64,000 bases of DNA from CAZWSX01 sp964636985 (GTDB lineage Bacteria > Planctomycetota > Planctomycetia > Pirellulales > Pirellulaceae). The DNA is taken from contig CAZWSX010000017.1 of assembly GCA_964636985.1 (NCBI GenBank), positions 1 to 64,000 of the forward strand. The letters run 5' to 3'. This document shows, in pieces, positions 15,656 through 25,314 of the stretch (position 1 is its first letter; each line of letters opens with the position of its first letter). Under the pieces are notes generated by a model that made no database searches, was not told where the DNA came from, and was given only the letters and a program-made list of their open reading frames with translations. Made by a program: the position numbers and the translations under genes.

Positions 15656-18358
15656 ATGCAATCAGAGCGGCCGCTTTACTGGAAATGGTTGATCGGTATC
15701 GCGCTATTGGTCTGTGTAGGCTGCGGATCGTCCCAAAGCGGGCCAGTTCCCACCGCGCAATCCGATGCGACAACGCCTTCGATCGAAACGCTGAGCGAAC
15801 TCGCGTCCGACCTTGGTACGCCCGTCGCGAAGGAGGCTTCGAGCACTCCCGAAGCGCCAGCCAAGAATGACACCTCGCCGACCGCGTCCACCAAAACGGC
15901 GAGCGAGCCCCCCACCAAGTCGAATGAACCACCCCCTGCGAAGCCCGCTCCACAGCAACCCACTGCAAAGCAACCAGCGACTGCCAAACCAAAGGCCCCG
16001 AAACCAAAGGCGACGGCGGAACAACTGGCCCGTTGGAAGTTCGTCTCGTTCGACCCGCTGCAGCTTTTGGCCTACCGCGAGAGCGAAAAGATCGGCTTTG
16101 TTTTTTTCATCGCCGGACTTAACGACGGCAAGCACTATTTGTTGGGAGGAACCAAGCTCACGCTCTGGACTCTCGAAGGGACCGAGCCGGAACATGTGTT
16201 CCTGGAAGCGCAAACCAGCGACGACAATCGCTTGCTCAGTTTCGCCGTGTCGCCCGCCGGCGACTGGTGCGCCGCAGGCGACGCCAGCGGACTTTTACGC
16301 ACGTTCGACCTTCAGGAACGCAAGGAGATCGCGTCCAAACCGACGGGAACGCGCGGCGTTGTACAGATCGCCGTATCGCCCGACGGCGCGGAAATCGCCA
16401 CGATTGGATACGTCAGCGAAGTGACGGTCTGGGACGCCAAAACGCTCGAGAAAAAGCGCAGCTTCAAAGTCGATGCGCGCGAAGTGAAGCGCCTGCAATA
16501 CGTCTCGGCGCAAACGCTAATCGCCGCAGGCGAATCCATGTCCTCGTGGGACACTAACTCGGGCGACAAAATCGCTACCTTTCCCTCCGAGCGGTATCAA
16601 TCTTCTGTGGCCGTCTCGCCCGATGCGAAAGAGCTCATCTTCGGAGCGGACGACTTCTTGCAACGCTGGAATCTTGCCGAAAATGTTGGCAGCGGAGAGT
16701 ACGGCGGTGTTCCCGCGCGAAACTCCGCGATCCGGTTCACCTCCGATGGGAAACTCGTCGTCGTGGCCACCGGAGACGCAGTCCGCATTCTGGATGCCGC
16801 CACGGGTCAGATGTTGCAGGTCATCGACGCTTGCGGTTCCCTCATCAGCGACGCCAGTTGGGTCCCCCAAAACCACGTCCTCCTGGTGGGAACCGATACC
16901 GGCCGCACGCGCATTTGGGGTCGACCTGACGAGGGCCAAGCCTACGGTCTGACTCCGCTGCACAAGCCAACCGCCGGCGCTCCCTCCAGCAACCCGGCCA
17001 CCGTGCCCGATCATCTGGCCATCCTCGATTTGCGTTTGCTACCAAAGTTGCCTGGAGCCAAACCGCAGTCCGATTCGTTCAGTTCGTCGCACTACACGGC
17101 GCCGGTCGGCGTCGACGAGATCAAGGCCTTCTATCGTTACATCCTGGGCGAACGGGGTTGGACCGAGGCGACCGATGAGGCAACGCAGTACACCATCCCT
17201 TTTCAAAAAGATGGCTACACGCTAACCCTCTCCCCCTACGGCGAGAAGCCGACGGAGACATCCGCTAGCCTCACGTTTTCCGGCAACTACGATCTTCGCA
17301 AAACGCCCAAGTTGGATGCGTTCCTCCAGGAAACGATGTACGAAGGAGATGCGACCGTCATCTACAAAGTTTCCGCGAGCCTGCTGCAAATCGAGACAGA
17401 ACTTATTAAACAACTTCACGCCGCGGGATGGACCGCCGTCGTGCGACTCAATCGCAGTCAGAGTGAGGAACCGGACACGCGCGATCTCGAATTCTTAAAG
17501 AACGGCACCGTGTTGCGCGTCTCCGTTCAACGCGACCGCGAAGACAAGTCGTTGTTCGTCATCAGCTACGGGCGATCGCTGTCGCTCCACGCACTCCCCG
17601 TTCCTTCCGACGCCGGCCTCATGGAATGGGACGACTACTTGGAGTGCCAGATGGTCGCCAACACCGCCTTGAGCCTCGAGGAAGCAACGGCCTTCTACGA
17701 GAAGTCCATGACACAGCAAGGCTGGGTCCCTCGCGAGAATGGGCGCCGGATCGACCAAGACGTCGTCTACCTGCCCTACTACTGGGGCCAACGCGACGTC
17801 ACCATCGCCTTGGAACCCACCCCCGACGGGATGGTTCGCATTCGCTCGGGAAAGTACAGCCAAAACTCCTTCCAGAAGCCGGAGTCGCAAGCCGCACCCG
17901 ACACCACACCAACCGTCGAAGCGGCGGAAGAGGGGATCGAAGCAGCCGACCTGCCGATTCTGCACGCCGCTGGAACCCCGACCTACCGAGAAGGAACTCA
18001 AATCCGATTCGAGCTCGAAAAGATCTCGCTGATCGATTTGTCGAAAGAGTACACCAAGGCACTGGAAGATCTCGGCTGGACCGTCAAAGCCTTTGGCGAA
18101 CCGCAAGAGAAGACGGTCGGCCTCCACTTCGAAAAGGGGTCGAAGATCGTTTACTACCAGTCGTCGATCGATCCGCTGGGAGTCGGCTACCTCAGCTTAA
18201 GCGGCAACGGCTTGCTGTGGACCAAGCTGATCGCCAGCAAGCAACGTATCTCCTATTCCGCCTGGCTGCGGAACAACAAGTTCCCCGCCACGCTCGCCCG
18301 ACTGGGCCAATACACGGCGGAAATGGAAAAACTACCGAGCGACTCCAAAGCCCCGTAG
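15656..18358 (+). CDS. Lipoprotein with WD40-like propeller and C-terminal repeats
   Basis: 900 residues. The start WKWLIGIALLVCVGCGSS is a lipoprotein signal, with lipidation likely on Cys23 (an atypical Cys at -3). Residues 30-125 are a Pro/Ala/Lys/Thr linker. Residues 130-440 contain WD40-like repeats (SPAGDWCAAGDASGLLRTFD, SPDGAEIATIGYVSEVTVWD). From about 455 to 890 there are four diverged copies of a module of about 100-130 residues whose hallmark is FY or Y, then a helix, ending in GW (YRYILGERGWTE, IKQLHAAGWTAV, FYEKSMTQQGWVP, YTKALEDLGWTV). It is an envelope-anchored protein of unknown function, 24 bases after the DUF1501 gene. Confidence 0.75.
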   Translation: MQSERPLYWKWLIGIALLVCVGCGSSQSGPVPTAQSDATTPSIETLSELASDLGTPVAKEASSTPEAPAKNDTSPTASTKTASEPPTKSNEPPPAKPAPQQPTAKQPATAKPKAPKPKATAEQLARWKFVSFDPLQLLAYRESEKIGFVFFIAGLNDGKHYLLGGTKLTLWTLEGTEPEHVFLEAQTSDDNRLLSFAVSPAGDWCAAGDASGLLRTFDLQERKEIASKPTGTRGVVQIAVSPDGAEIATIGYVSEVTVWDAKTLEKKRSFKVDAREVKRLQYVSAQTLIAAGESMSSWDTNSGDKIATFPSERYQSSVAVSPDAKELIFGADDFLQRWNLAENVGSGEYGGVPARNSAIRFTSDGKLVVVATGDAVRILDAATGQMLQVIDACGSLISDASWVPQNHVLLVGTDTGRTRIWGRPDEGQAYGLTPLHKPTAGAPSSNPATVPDHLAILDLRLLPKLPGAKPQSDSFSSSHYTAPVGVDEIKAFYRYILGERGWTEATDEATQYTIPFQKDGYTLTLSPYGEKPTETSASLTFSGNYDLRKTPKLDAFLQETMYEGDATVIYKVSASLLQIETELIKQLHAAGWTAVVRLNRSQSEEPDTRDLEFLKNGTVLRVSVQRDREDKSLFVISYGRSLSLHALPVPSDAGLMEWDDYLECQMVANTALSLEEATAFYEKSMTQQGWVPRENGRRIDQDVVYLPYYWGQRDVTIALEPTPDGMVRIRSGKYSQNSFQKPESQAAPDTTPTVEAAEEGIEAADLPILHAAGTPTYREGTQIRFELEKISLIDLSKEYTKALEDLGWTVKAFGEPQEKTVGLHFEKGSKIVYYQSSIDPLGVGYLSLSGNGLLWTKLIASKQRISYSAWLRNNKFPATLARLGQYTAEMEKLPSDSKAP

Positions 18359-18622
18359 TCTGTTGCCGTCTCCCCTTCTCTCCATCTTCTCTTAGTCCCT
18401 TTCCGGTCGCTCCGCGTCTCAGCGGTGAATTCTCCCCACCACTAGCCGTCGCTGGACACGCCATTCCCCATCCGCAACCTGTCGGTTTTCAACGCCGTTT
18501 CCGGCAATTTACGTCCCGGTTACGCACAACCGCCCCATTTTCCGTGAAACTAATTCTTGGGGTCACGCGTCACTAAGGTAGCACTCCGTGCCTGGTGCAT
18601 CTATTTGCCTAAGGAACGCTTT
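18359..18622. other. Intergenic region with a dispersed CTCCG-type repeat
   Basis: About 18406-18440 matches the dispersed module (…CTCCGcGTCTCAGCGGTGAAT…) also found near 36690, 49318, 51205 and 54998. AAGGA at 18611-18615 is the ribosome-binding site of the next gene. Nothing else recognised. Confidence 0.4.
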
Positions 18623-21046
18623 ATGTCTTCCTCTCTCCGAACTCTTTCTGCCGTCCGGCGTCTTCTTTCCTGGACTTTGTTCGCACTCGCGGTATTCGTT
18701 TCCGCACCGTTCGCTTGGGGGCAAGGCGTGTTAGTCGTCGTCAATCATCCTCACCCGTGGCCGTTGCCGCGGCCGATTCCGGTCCCTTCCCCGCCTGTCT
18801 CTTCGTACAAAATCAAAGAGATCGACGTCGCCGCGCGGATTCGCGACCAGGTGGGTGAAGTGCAAGTCTCGCAAACGTTCGTCAACACCGGCTCGGTGCT
18901 GGTCGAAGCCCAGTTCGTCTTCCCCCTGCCCCACGACGCGGCGATCGATCGGCTCACGTTCCTGGTCGACGGCAAAGAGTACGACGGCAAGTTGATGAAG
19001 GCAGCCGAAGCCCGTCGCATTTACGAAGGCTACGTCCGCCAAAACAAAGACCCGGCCCTGCTGGAATGGGTCGGCTGGGGGATGTTCCAAACCAGCGTCT
19101 TCCCGATTCCGGCCGGCGCCGAACGCAAAGTCACGCTCAAGTACAGCTCGCTCCTGAAAAAGAACGGTGGCCTGACCGATTTCCTCCATCCGCTGGCGAT
19201 GGCCAAGTACACCTCGCAGCCGATCGAAAAGCTCGTGATCCGCGTCAACATCGAGTCGAACTCGGAAATCAAGAGCGTCTATAGCCCCACCCACACCGTC
19301 GACGTCAAGCGGCCCGATGCGCAGCACGCGATTGTCAGCGTCGAGCAAACCAACGTCATCCCGACGTCCGACTTCCGCCTCATGTACGACGCCGTCACCG
19401 GCCCGCTGAACGCGAGCGTGATCAGCTATCGCCCCGATGCCGGCGACGATGGCTACTTCCTGATGCTCGCCAGCCCCAATATCAAGACTGAGTCGGCCAC
19501 TCGCCCGGCCAAAGCGGTGATCATCGTGCTCGACCGTTCCGGCAGCATGAGCGGCAAGAAGATCGAGCAAGCACGTGAAGCCTGCAAGTTCGTCGTCAAC
19601 AATCTCCGCGAAGGCGATACGTTTAACATCGTCGCCTACGACAGCTCCGTCGAAAGTTTCAAGCCCGAACTACAGAAGTACGACGACGCCACCCGCAAGC
19701 TCGCCTTGGGCTTCATCGAAGGCATCTATCCCGGCGGCAGCACGAATATCAGCGGCGCGCTCGATACGGCGCTCAACATGATCCAAGACCCCAGCCGCCC
19801 GAGCTTCGTCTTGTTCCTGACCGACGGCTTGCCCACCGCAGGCGAAACGAACGAGAGCAAGATCGTCGCCGGTGCCCGCGCGAAGAATCAGCACAAGGCG
19901 CGGATCGTCAACTTCGGCGTCGGTTACGACGTGAACAGCCGCCTGCTCGACCGCATCGCCGTCGAAAACTCGGGCCAAACCGAATACGTTCGCCCCAACG
20001 AAGATATCGAAGGCTCGGTCAGCCGCTTGTACGCCAAGATGAGCGCCCCAGCGATGACCGATATCTCGATCAGCTTCGACGTCGAAGGGACGGTCACCGA
20101 ACAGGGCGCGCCGGTCAACCGCGTCTATCCGAAGGCAGTTCGTGATTTGTTCTTAGGCGAACAACTCGTCATCGTCGGCCGCTACAAACGGCCCGGTGCA
20201 GCAAAAGTTGTCATCAAAGGCAAACTCGCCGGCGAAAACAAGTCGTTCGATTTCCCTGCCACGCTCATCGAAAAAAGCGGCGACCAAACCAACGGCTTCG
20301 TCGAGAAGCTCTGGGCGATCCGCCGCATCGGGCAGATCATCGAGGACATCGACCTGCAAGGCAAGAACGACGAGCTCGTCAACGAACTCGTCGCTCTCTC
20401 GACCAAGCACGGCATCCTAACTCCCTACACGTCATTCCTGGCAGACGACATCAACGCCCCGCGCTTGGCAAGCACGAGGGATAACCTGCAGCGCGCACGT
20501 CGCTCGCTCGACGCTTTGAACGAAGCCGAAGGCCGATCAGGCGTTGCGCAGCGTTCGGAAAAATTCAACTTCAAGAAAAGCGAGAACGCCGAAGGCCAAC
20601 TCGCCGGCGGCAGGCCCGGCGGACTTGGAGGATTCGGCGGAGCACCCGCGGCAGGAGCATCGGCCGCCGGCGAGGCCGCTGGGCCATCCAGTGGTCCCGC
20701 GTTGGCCCCCACAGCTGAAGCCGCAGCCGGCAAGCGGCTTTACGCCCGCGCTTCGAATGCCACGTATCGCGAAGCGAAAGATGATAAGGCTTACATCGCC
20801 ACCAACGTCCAACAAATCGGCCAGATCGGCTTGTACCTCCGCAACAAGGTCTGGTACGCAGCCAACGCCTTGGACGTCGATGACGAAAAGGAGACCAAAG
20901 AGATCACTAAGGTCGCCCGTTTCAGCGACGAGTACTTCAAGCTGTGCGATGACAACACCGAGGATGAAAACGCCGTCTTCGCCTCGCAAGTCGAAGGCGA
21001 ATCGCTCATCATCCGCCTCCGCGGCAAGATCTACCGAATCGACTAA
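18623..21046 (+). CDS. VIT and von Willebrand factor A domain protein
   Basis: 807 residues from ATG 18623, preceded by AAGGA and followed by a signal peptide (LLSWTLFALAVFVSAPFAWG, cut near 35). The VIT domain spans about 55-190 (QTFVNTGSVLVEAQFVFPLP). The vWA domain spans about 295-470, with the metal-ion site DRSGSMSGKK (about 303-312) and TDGLPTAGET. Residues 650-715 are Gly/Ala/Pro-rich. The final 80 residues form a separate small domain. Proteins of this architecture are exported, bind metal and mediate protein contacts; the partner is unknown. It ends just before two palindromic repeats. Confidence 0.9.
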   Translation: MSSSLRTLSAVRRLLSWTLFALAVFVSAPFAWGQGVLVVVNHPHPWPLPRPIPVPSPPVSSYKIKEIDVAARIRDQVGEVQVSQTFVNTGSVLVEAQFVFPLPHDAAIDRLTFLVDGKEYDGKLMKAAEARRIYEGYVRQNKDPALLEWVGWGMFQTSVFPIPAGAERKVTLKYSSLLKKNGGLTDFLHPLAMAKYTSQPIEKLVIRVNIESNSEIKSVYSPTHTVDVKRPDAQHAIVSVEQTNVIPTSDFRLMYDAVTGPLNASVISYRPDAGDDGYFLMLASPNIKTESATRPAKAVIIVLDRSGSMSGKKIEQAREACKFVVNNLREGDTFNIVAYDSSVESFKPELQKYDDATRKLALGFIEGIYPGGSTNISGALDTALNMIQDPSRPSFVLFLTDGLPTAGETNESKIVAGARAKNQHKARIVNFGVGYDVNSRLLDRIAVENSGQTEYVRPNEDIEGSVSRLYAKMSAPAMTDISISFDVEGTVTEQGAPVNRVYPKAVRDLFLGEQLVIVGRYKRPGAAKVVIKGKLAGENKSFDFPATLIEKSGDQTNGFVEKLWAIRRIGQIIEDIDLQGKNDELVNELVALSTKHGILTPYTSFLADDINAPRLASTRDNLQRARRSLDALNEAEGRSGVAQRSEKFNFKKSENAEGQLAGGRPGGLGGFGGAPAAGASAAGEAAGPSSGPALAPTAEAAAGKRLYARASNATYREAKDDKAYIATNVQQIGQIGLYLRNKVWYAANALDVDDEKETKEITKVARFSDEYFKLCDDNTEDENAVFASQVEGESLIIRLRGKIYRID

Positions 21047-21051
21047 AGGTA

Positions 21052-21073
21052 GGACGGACAATCCTGTCCGTCC
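21052..21073 (+). repeat. Dispersed 22-bp palindrome, GGACGGACA type
   Basis: Perfect arms GGACGGACA and TGTCCGTCC around the loop atcc, 5 bases after the VIT gene's stop codon. It is likely a 3'-end hairpin or terminator. Confidence 0.85.
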
Positions 21074-21100
21074 AAAGTGCGGACCGCCCCTTAAAAAGTG

Positions 21101-21122
21101 GCACAGACAATCCTGTCTGTGC
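21101..21122 (+). repeat. Dispersed 22-bp palindrome, GCACAGACA type
   Basis: Perfect arms GCACAGACA and TGTCTGTGC around atcc. It follows the previous copy by 27 bases, with its own tail gcggttgg…agcaagc. Confidence 0.85.
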
Positions 21123-21385
21123 GCGGTTGGGCCGCACTAGCAAGCAAAGATCGAACGCAAGAAAAGACCTCGCAAAAGGGAGCGAACCGGCTCTCTTTTT
21201 TATTGATGGCCCCGCCAATCCTTCGATTTCACCCAGATTAACGGCCATTCGCATCGCCACTCCCCCGCTAGCAAGTAGCGAACTTCCTCAAACAGGCCGA
21301 TAACCAAGAAAGGGGTTCTTGCGCCTCCGGCGAATTGGTGTTCTTCCAAGATTCGCACAGGCGCGCTTGCGGAGGGTCTCTCGTC

Positions 21386-24061
21386 ATGCCGTCTCCAAAC
21401 ACAAGTCAGCACTCTTCGCGCGACCGATTGCTATTAGGAGGCTTCCTCGGCGTAGTCCTGACACTGATCACATTGCGCCTGGCAACGTGGAACGCTCCAG
21501 CAACGCGCGACAACGCCCGCGATCCGTCAGTGGAATCATCGCGCGCCAGCGAGTCACCTTCCGATAGCGCGCTTGCCAAGTCACCACGCGACAAGTCGTC
21601 GCGCGAGTCGCTGCCTGATCCGGTCTCCCTTAGCAACGCCGATGTCGAAGACAAAAGCGAACCCGTCGGTAAGAAGCAAGCCTCGCGCGATGCCGCACTG
21701 ACCGAACCTGACAGTGTTCCTAAAGTTCGGCTGACAGCCATGCGCAATGCAAAGCTACGAGAGCCATCGGCCAGCGAAGTCCTCAAGAAGATGATCGCCG
21801 CCTACCAGGCAGCCCGCGGCTATGCCGACAAGGGCAAACTCACGCTCAAGTACCGCCAGCGAGGAGATACGGCCAGCGAGTCGTGGCCGATGGCCGTGCA
21901 AATGTTTCGTCCCGGGCGGCTCAAGATCGACGCCTACCAGGTGCACCTCGTCAGCGACGCCGTCAAAGGGAAGAAATTCCTCGCCCGCGTCGAAGACGAG
22001 TCGACCGGCAATATCGATAACCAGGTCGTCTCGCGCGAAGCTCCAGCCAAGATCACACTCGACGAGCTCTCGCGCGACCCCGTCTTGATGACCCAACTGG
22101 CCAGCCGCTTGCAGCGTCCGCCCGTTCAGCTCGAGATGCTGCTCGCCGAGAAGCCCCTCAGCGGGCTCTTCAGCGAAGACACCAAGCTTACGCTGATGTC
22201 GAAGGCCGACATCGACAAAAACCCTTGCCGCCGCGTGGAAGCAGCCGCACCGGAAGGAAAATTCATCTTCTGGGTCGACGAGAAGTCGTCTTTGCTGCGG
22301 CGCGTCGAGTTCCCCGCGGCGCTGTTCCTGCCCGAGGCAGCCAGCGATCCGACGGTGAAAGACTTGTCGCTCATCGCCGACCTCACCGACGCCAAGTTTT
22401 TGACCGACGATCGCGCGCTTGATCTCTCGTTCGAAACACCGCCCAAGGCGAAACTTGTCAAGGCGTTTGTTCCTCCGCCCGTCCAGACCGCACCACACTT
22501 GCTAGGCAAGCGCTTGCCCGAAGTCTCGTTCAGCACGCCCCGCGGCAAAAAACTCGCTACCAGTTCCTGGCAAGGTAAACCCACCGCCATGATGTGGTTT
22601 ATGGCCCACCCGGCCTGTGAAGCCGCGATGAAACAGTTCACCGCCGCCGCCGAAGCGACAGGCGACAAGGCCCGCTTCGTGGCCGTCTGCACCGATCCCA
22701 CGAGCACCACCACGGCATCGATCGAGGCCCTCTTGAAAGAATGGAAGACGCCCGTCGAATGGGTGCGTGACACAGAGGCCAACGGCGAAAGCAAGTTCAA
22801 GATCGACTCCGTCCCGGCATTGGTGATTACCGACGCCAACGGGACCGTCCAAACCTTCATCGTCCAAGGCGACCCCAACCTGAGCCGCTGGCTGCCCGAC
22901 GTGCTCGGCCGGATCGCCGGCGGCGAAGACATCGCGGGCGAAATCAAGAAGCTCGAAAAGAAGGCTCGCGACGACTACGAGAAGATGCTTGCCTCAGGCG
23001 GACCAACTCTCGACGCGACGCCGCCACCCGCCGCCGAACCGCGCAAAGCGAGCAAGCCCCGCAAACTCGAGCTGGAAGAACTGTGGACCTGCAAAGAGCT
23101 CAAGTCGCCAGGCAACATCTACATCCAAAAGCAAGGCGACCAAAAAGATGACAACACTGATTGGAAATTGCTGGCCCTGGATGGCTTCCGCACACTCGTC
23201 GAAATCGACGCCGAAGGAAAAGTAACCCAGCGGCACGAACTCGATCTGCCCGAAAAGGCAGCCGTGACGACGCTCCGCTTCTCGCCAAATGACGCCTCAA
23301 CAACCTACGTCGCCGCGTTCGCCCCCATGGGTCCGCAGATCTTCGTTTTCGATCGCAAACTCGGTTTGCAGTACGCGTTTCCAGCGACGGTCGAAGAAGC
23401 CGAGTCCCCCATCCGCGACGCGCAGCTGGCCGACCTGAAGAACGAAGAAGATTGCCTCGCGTACGTCGCCTTCGCCGATGCCTCGGGCCTGCAAGGCCTC
23501 GACGCCAAAGGTAAGCGTGCCTGGCGATCGCGGGCGTACGATCCTCTCTTTTCGATCGCCGTTTCCCCGCGCGACGAACTCCTAGGGCAGCGGCTCTTGG
23601 TTACCGGCCGCGGCGGTGTCATGCCCGTCAACAGCTACGGCAATAACGATCCCGAAGTCCGCGTCGCTAACTGGGCGATCGGCCAGATCGCGACGGGCCG
23701 CTTCGCCGACGCCAAACAAGCGGCCCTGTGCGCACTGGCGGTCGACGATATGGAACGAAGCTTCGCCGTCGGCCTCGACGCGCAAATGGCCGAGCAATGG
23801 AACTACCCGCTCCCCAGCGGCCCCTTCGCCAAACCCATCGATCCCGTAACCAGCGGCGCGTGGCTCGACGGCAAAGGCCACTGGGTCTTCGCCGCCCCCG
23901 ATGGCTCCGTCCACATCGTGTCCGAGGACGGCGAGTTCAACGACTACTACGCCACCGGCGAACACCTGGCCGGTCTGGCAATCACCCGCGTGGGAGACGA
24001 ATCGCTCTTGCTGCTTTCGAGTGACGAGGGAGTGAAAGCTTTGAAGGTGATCCTAAAGTAG
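21386..24061 (+). CDS. Exported multidomain protein: thioredoxin-like fold plus propeller
   Basis: 891 residues; ATG 21386 has GGAGGG 9 bases upstream. A signal anchor lies at about 14-33 (LLLGGFLGVVLTLITLRLA). Residues 130-375 resemble a LolA/DUF2092-type lipoprotein-sorting fold (AYQAARGYADKGKLTLKYRQ, IFWVDEKSSLLRRVEFP). Residues 380-535 form a TlpA/redoxin-like domain (GKRLPEVSFSTPRGKKL, SVPALVITDANG), but the CxxC site is reduced to a single Cys in MAHPACEAA. Residues 560-891 look like a beta-propeller (DGFRTLVEIDAEGKVTQ). It probably faces the periplasm. A disulfide reductase role is unlikely without the second Cys; a scaffold or sensor is more plausible. Confidence 0.7.
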   Translation: MPSPNTSQHSSRDRLLLGGFLGVVLTLITLRLATWNAPATRDNARDPSVESSRASESPSDSALAKSPRDKSSRESLPDPVSLSNADVEDKSEPVGKKQASRDAALTEPDSVPKVRLTAMRNAKLREPSASEVLKKMIAAYQAARGYADKGKLTLKYRQRGDTASESWPMAVQMFRPGRLKIDAYQVHLVSDAVKGKKFLARVEDESTGNIDNQVVSREAPAKITLDELSRDPVLMTQLASRLQRPPVQLEMLLAEKPLSGLFSEDTKLTLMSKADIDKNPCRRVEAAAPEGKFIFWVDEKSSLLRRVEFPAALFLPEAASDPTVKDLSLIADLTDAKFLTDDRALDLSFETPPKAKLVKAFVPPPVQTAPHLLGKRLPEVSFSTPRGKKLATSSWQGKPTAMMWFMAHPACEAAMKQFTAAAEATGDKARFVAVCTDPTSTTTASIEALLKEWKTPVEWVRDTEANGESKFKIDSVPALVITDANGTVQTFIVQGDPNLSRWLPDVLGRIAGGEDIAGEIKKLEKKARDDYEKMLASGGPTLDATPPPAAEPRKASKPRKLELEELWTCKELKSPGNIYIQKQGDQKDDNTDWKLLALDGFRTLVEIDAEGKVTQRHELDLPEKAAVTTLRFSPNDASTTYVAAFAPMGPQIFVFDRKLGLQYAFPATVEEAESPIRDAQLADLKNEEDCLAYVAFADASGLQGLDAKGKRAWRSRAYDPLFSIAVSPRDELLGQRLLVTGRGGVMPVNSYGNNDPEVRVANWAIGQIATGRFADAKQAALCALAVDDMERSFAVGLDAQMAEQWNYPLPSGPFAKPIDPVTSGAWLDGKGHWVFAAPDGSVHIVSEDGEFNDYYATGEHLAGLAITRVGDESLLLLSSDEGVKALKVILK

Positions 24062-24082
24062 CCCGGACATTCCTGTCCGGGC
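24061..24082 (+). repeat. Dispersed 22-bp palindrome, GCCCGGACA type
   Basis: Perfect arms GCCCGGACA and TGTCCGGGC around ttcc, overlapping the last base of the stop codon at 24059-24061. The following 40 bases (aaagtgcg…cgctgctcccaag) recur after the copies at 30256 and 59173. Confidence 0.85.
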
Positions 24083-24303
24083 AAAGTGCGTCCACCAATC
24101 TAGAACGCGCTGCTCCCAAGTGAAGTGATTGATTGCTGATTGGTGATTCAAGAAGTAAGAAACTTTTACTCTCACGTCCATTTTCGTCTCCGTGGCCTCT
24201 GTGTCTCTGTGTTTAAACTTTCCGGAGATTGAAACACAGAGGCACAGAGAATCACGGAGAATAAAGATCGCAATCCGCAATGACGCTGCGATGGCACGTG
24301 AGT
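24062..24303. repeat. Composite repeat region before ruvA
   Basis: After the palindrome tail come an AATCA-rich segment (24118-24155) and an inverted pair of the CTCCGTG module: ctccgtggcctctgtgtctc (from 24189) and its near-complement gaggcacagagaatcacgga (24239-24258). No gene. The region lies between a rightward gene end and the leftward ruvA end, so both hairpins may terminate transcription. Confidence 0.55.
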
Positions 24304-24933
24304 CTACTTATGCGACCGCGCCTCGAAGATCGCCTGTAAGATCGCCCCTGAGTCGTCGAACTTCTTCTTTTGCTTGAGGACGGAATCGAGCTCCTTCCTC
24401 GCTTCGGCGTCACCAAAGCCGATTTGCAGCAGAGCCTTGAAAGCCTCGCCCACCACGTCGGAAGCGGCATCCGCTGCTTTCACCGCCCCGTCGCCCGCCA
24501 TCATCAGCGCGAACTTGGCCATCTTGCGCCGCAACTCAGCAATGATCTTCTCGGCCGTCTTGGCTCCGACGCCAGGCAATGTCGCCAGGCTCTTGGCGTC
24601 CTGGCCTTCGATCTCGTTCGCCAGGTCGCGCACGGGGCGAACCATCGCACGCAGCGCCTTCTTCACACCGACTCCATCGACGGAGCAAAACAACTCGAAA
24701 AACTCTCGCTCCACCTCGTGGCCGAAGCCGATCAGCCGCGGCGTTACGCGGCCGCGCGATGGATCGCCATCCATGTAATGGATGGTGTGAAGCGAGATGC
24801 TGTGCCCAACGCGGTCCTGCAAGCTCCGCCGCGTGAACTCTGGAATGAGGACCTGGTACTCAAACGGATCAACGGCCAGCGTCGCCGTGTCGTGGGTGAG
24901 GTTCGCCAACCGACCTGAAATTTTGGTAATCAA
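24304..24933 (-). CDS. ruvA: Holliday junction branch migration protein RuvA
   Basis: 209 residues, the normal length. RuvA binds four-way DNA junctions as a tetramer and loads the RuvB motor. Seen: N-terminal OB-fold start ITKISGRLANLTHDTATLAV, the helix-hairpin-helix motifs FCSVDGVGVKKALRAM and LATLPGVGAKTAEKIIAEL in the middle, and the C-terminal RuvB-binding domain with EAFKALLQIGFGDAEA. I chose TTG 24933 because the fold starts there and GGAAAG lies about 9 bases upstream; a longer frame to 25182 adds 83 residues unlike the family. ruvB and ruvC are not adjacent. Confidence 0.93.
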   Translation of the reverse strand: MITKISGRLANLTHDTATLAVDPFEYQVLIPEFTRRSLQDRVGHSISLHTIHYMDGDPSRGRVTPRLIGFGHEVEREFFELFCSVDGVGVKKALRAMVRPVRDLANEIEGQDAKSLATLPGVGAKTAEKIIAELRRKMAKFALMMAGDGAVKAADAASDVVGEAFKALLQIGFGDAEARKELDSVLKQKKKFDDSGAILQAIFEARSHK

Positions 24934-25314
24934 TCGATGTCTTTCCGTGACGGAGCTTATTCCGCTGCGAGCCGATAATGTCCCTCCGATTGTAGCCACC
25001 TTTTTGCCACAGAGAGCGCACGTTGCCACAGAGAACACCGCGGTCTCAGAGGGAAAAGGGCCGAAGGCCCGACAGATCTCAGCCGGGGCCGTAAGGCCGT
25101 AAGGCCCCGGAACGCAAGAGCAAACAGCTAGAAGGCCCGAAGGTGCCGACAGAAGAGCCCCGCGGGGTGGACTGCAAGACACATCAACGTTGCAATCAAT
25201 GCGAAGGCGGCTATGCGCGGCTTGAGGATCCGCATGGTTGACGTCCCCGTACGCATCAGGGATTATTCATGCGACTCTCTCTGATTCGATGGTCTCGTTG
25301 AGGACTGCTTTGTC
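24934..25314. other. Intergenic region with half copy of the GTAA-hairpin repeat
   Basis: 381 bases between divergent genes. It contains two TTGCCACAGAGA words (about 25012-25046), the structured repeat copy at 25056-25155, then about 150 bases without features before the 1645-residue gene. Promoters for both genes must be here but no clear -35/-10 pair stands out. Confidence 0.5.
25056..25155 (+). repeat. Structured intergenic repeat, half copy
   Basis: Matches the left half of the elements at 48940-49145 and 50820-51025: GGCCCGACAGATCTCAGCCGG, then a stem CCGGGGCC/GGCCCCGG with two GTAA turns (gtaaggccgtaa), a spacer, and AAGGCCCGAAGGTGCCGACAG. The inverted right half is missing. Confidence 0.7.

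Larger units (their letters stand above)
21047..21385. other. Intergenic region with two palindromic repeats
   Basis: Holds the palindromes at 21052-21073 and 21101-21122, then about 260 bases with no gene. GGAGGG at 21371-21376 is the ribosome-binding site of the gene at 21386. Confidence 0.6.
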
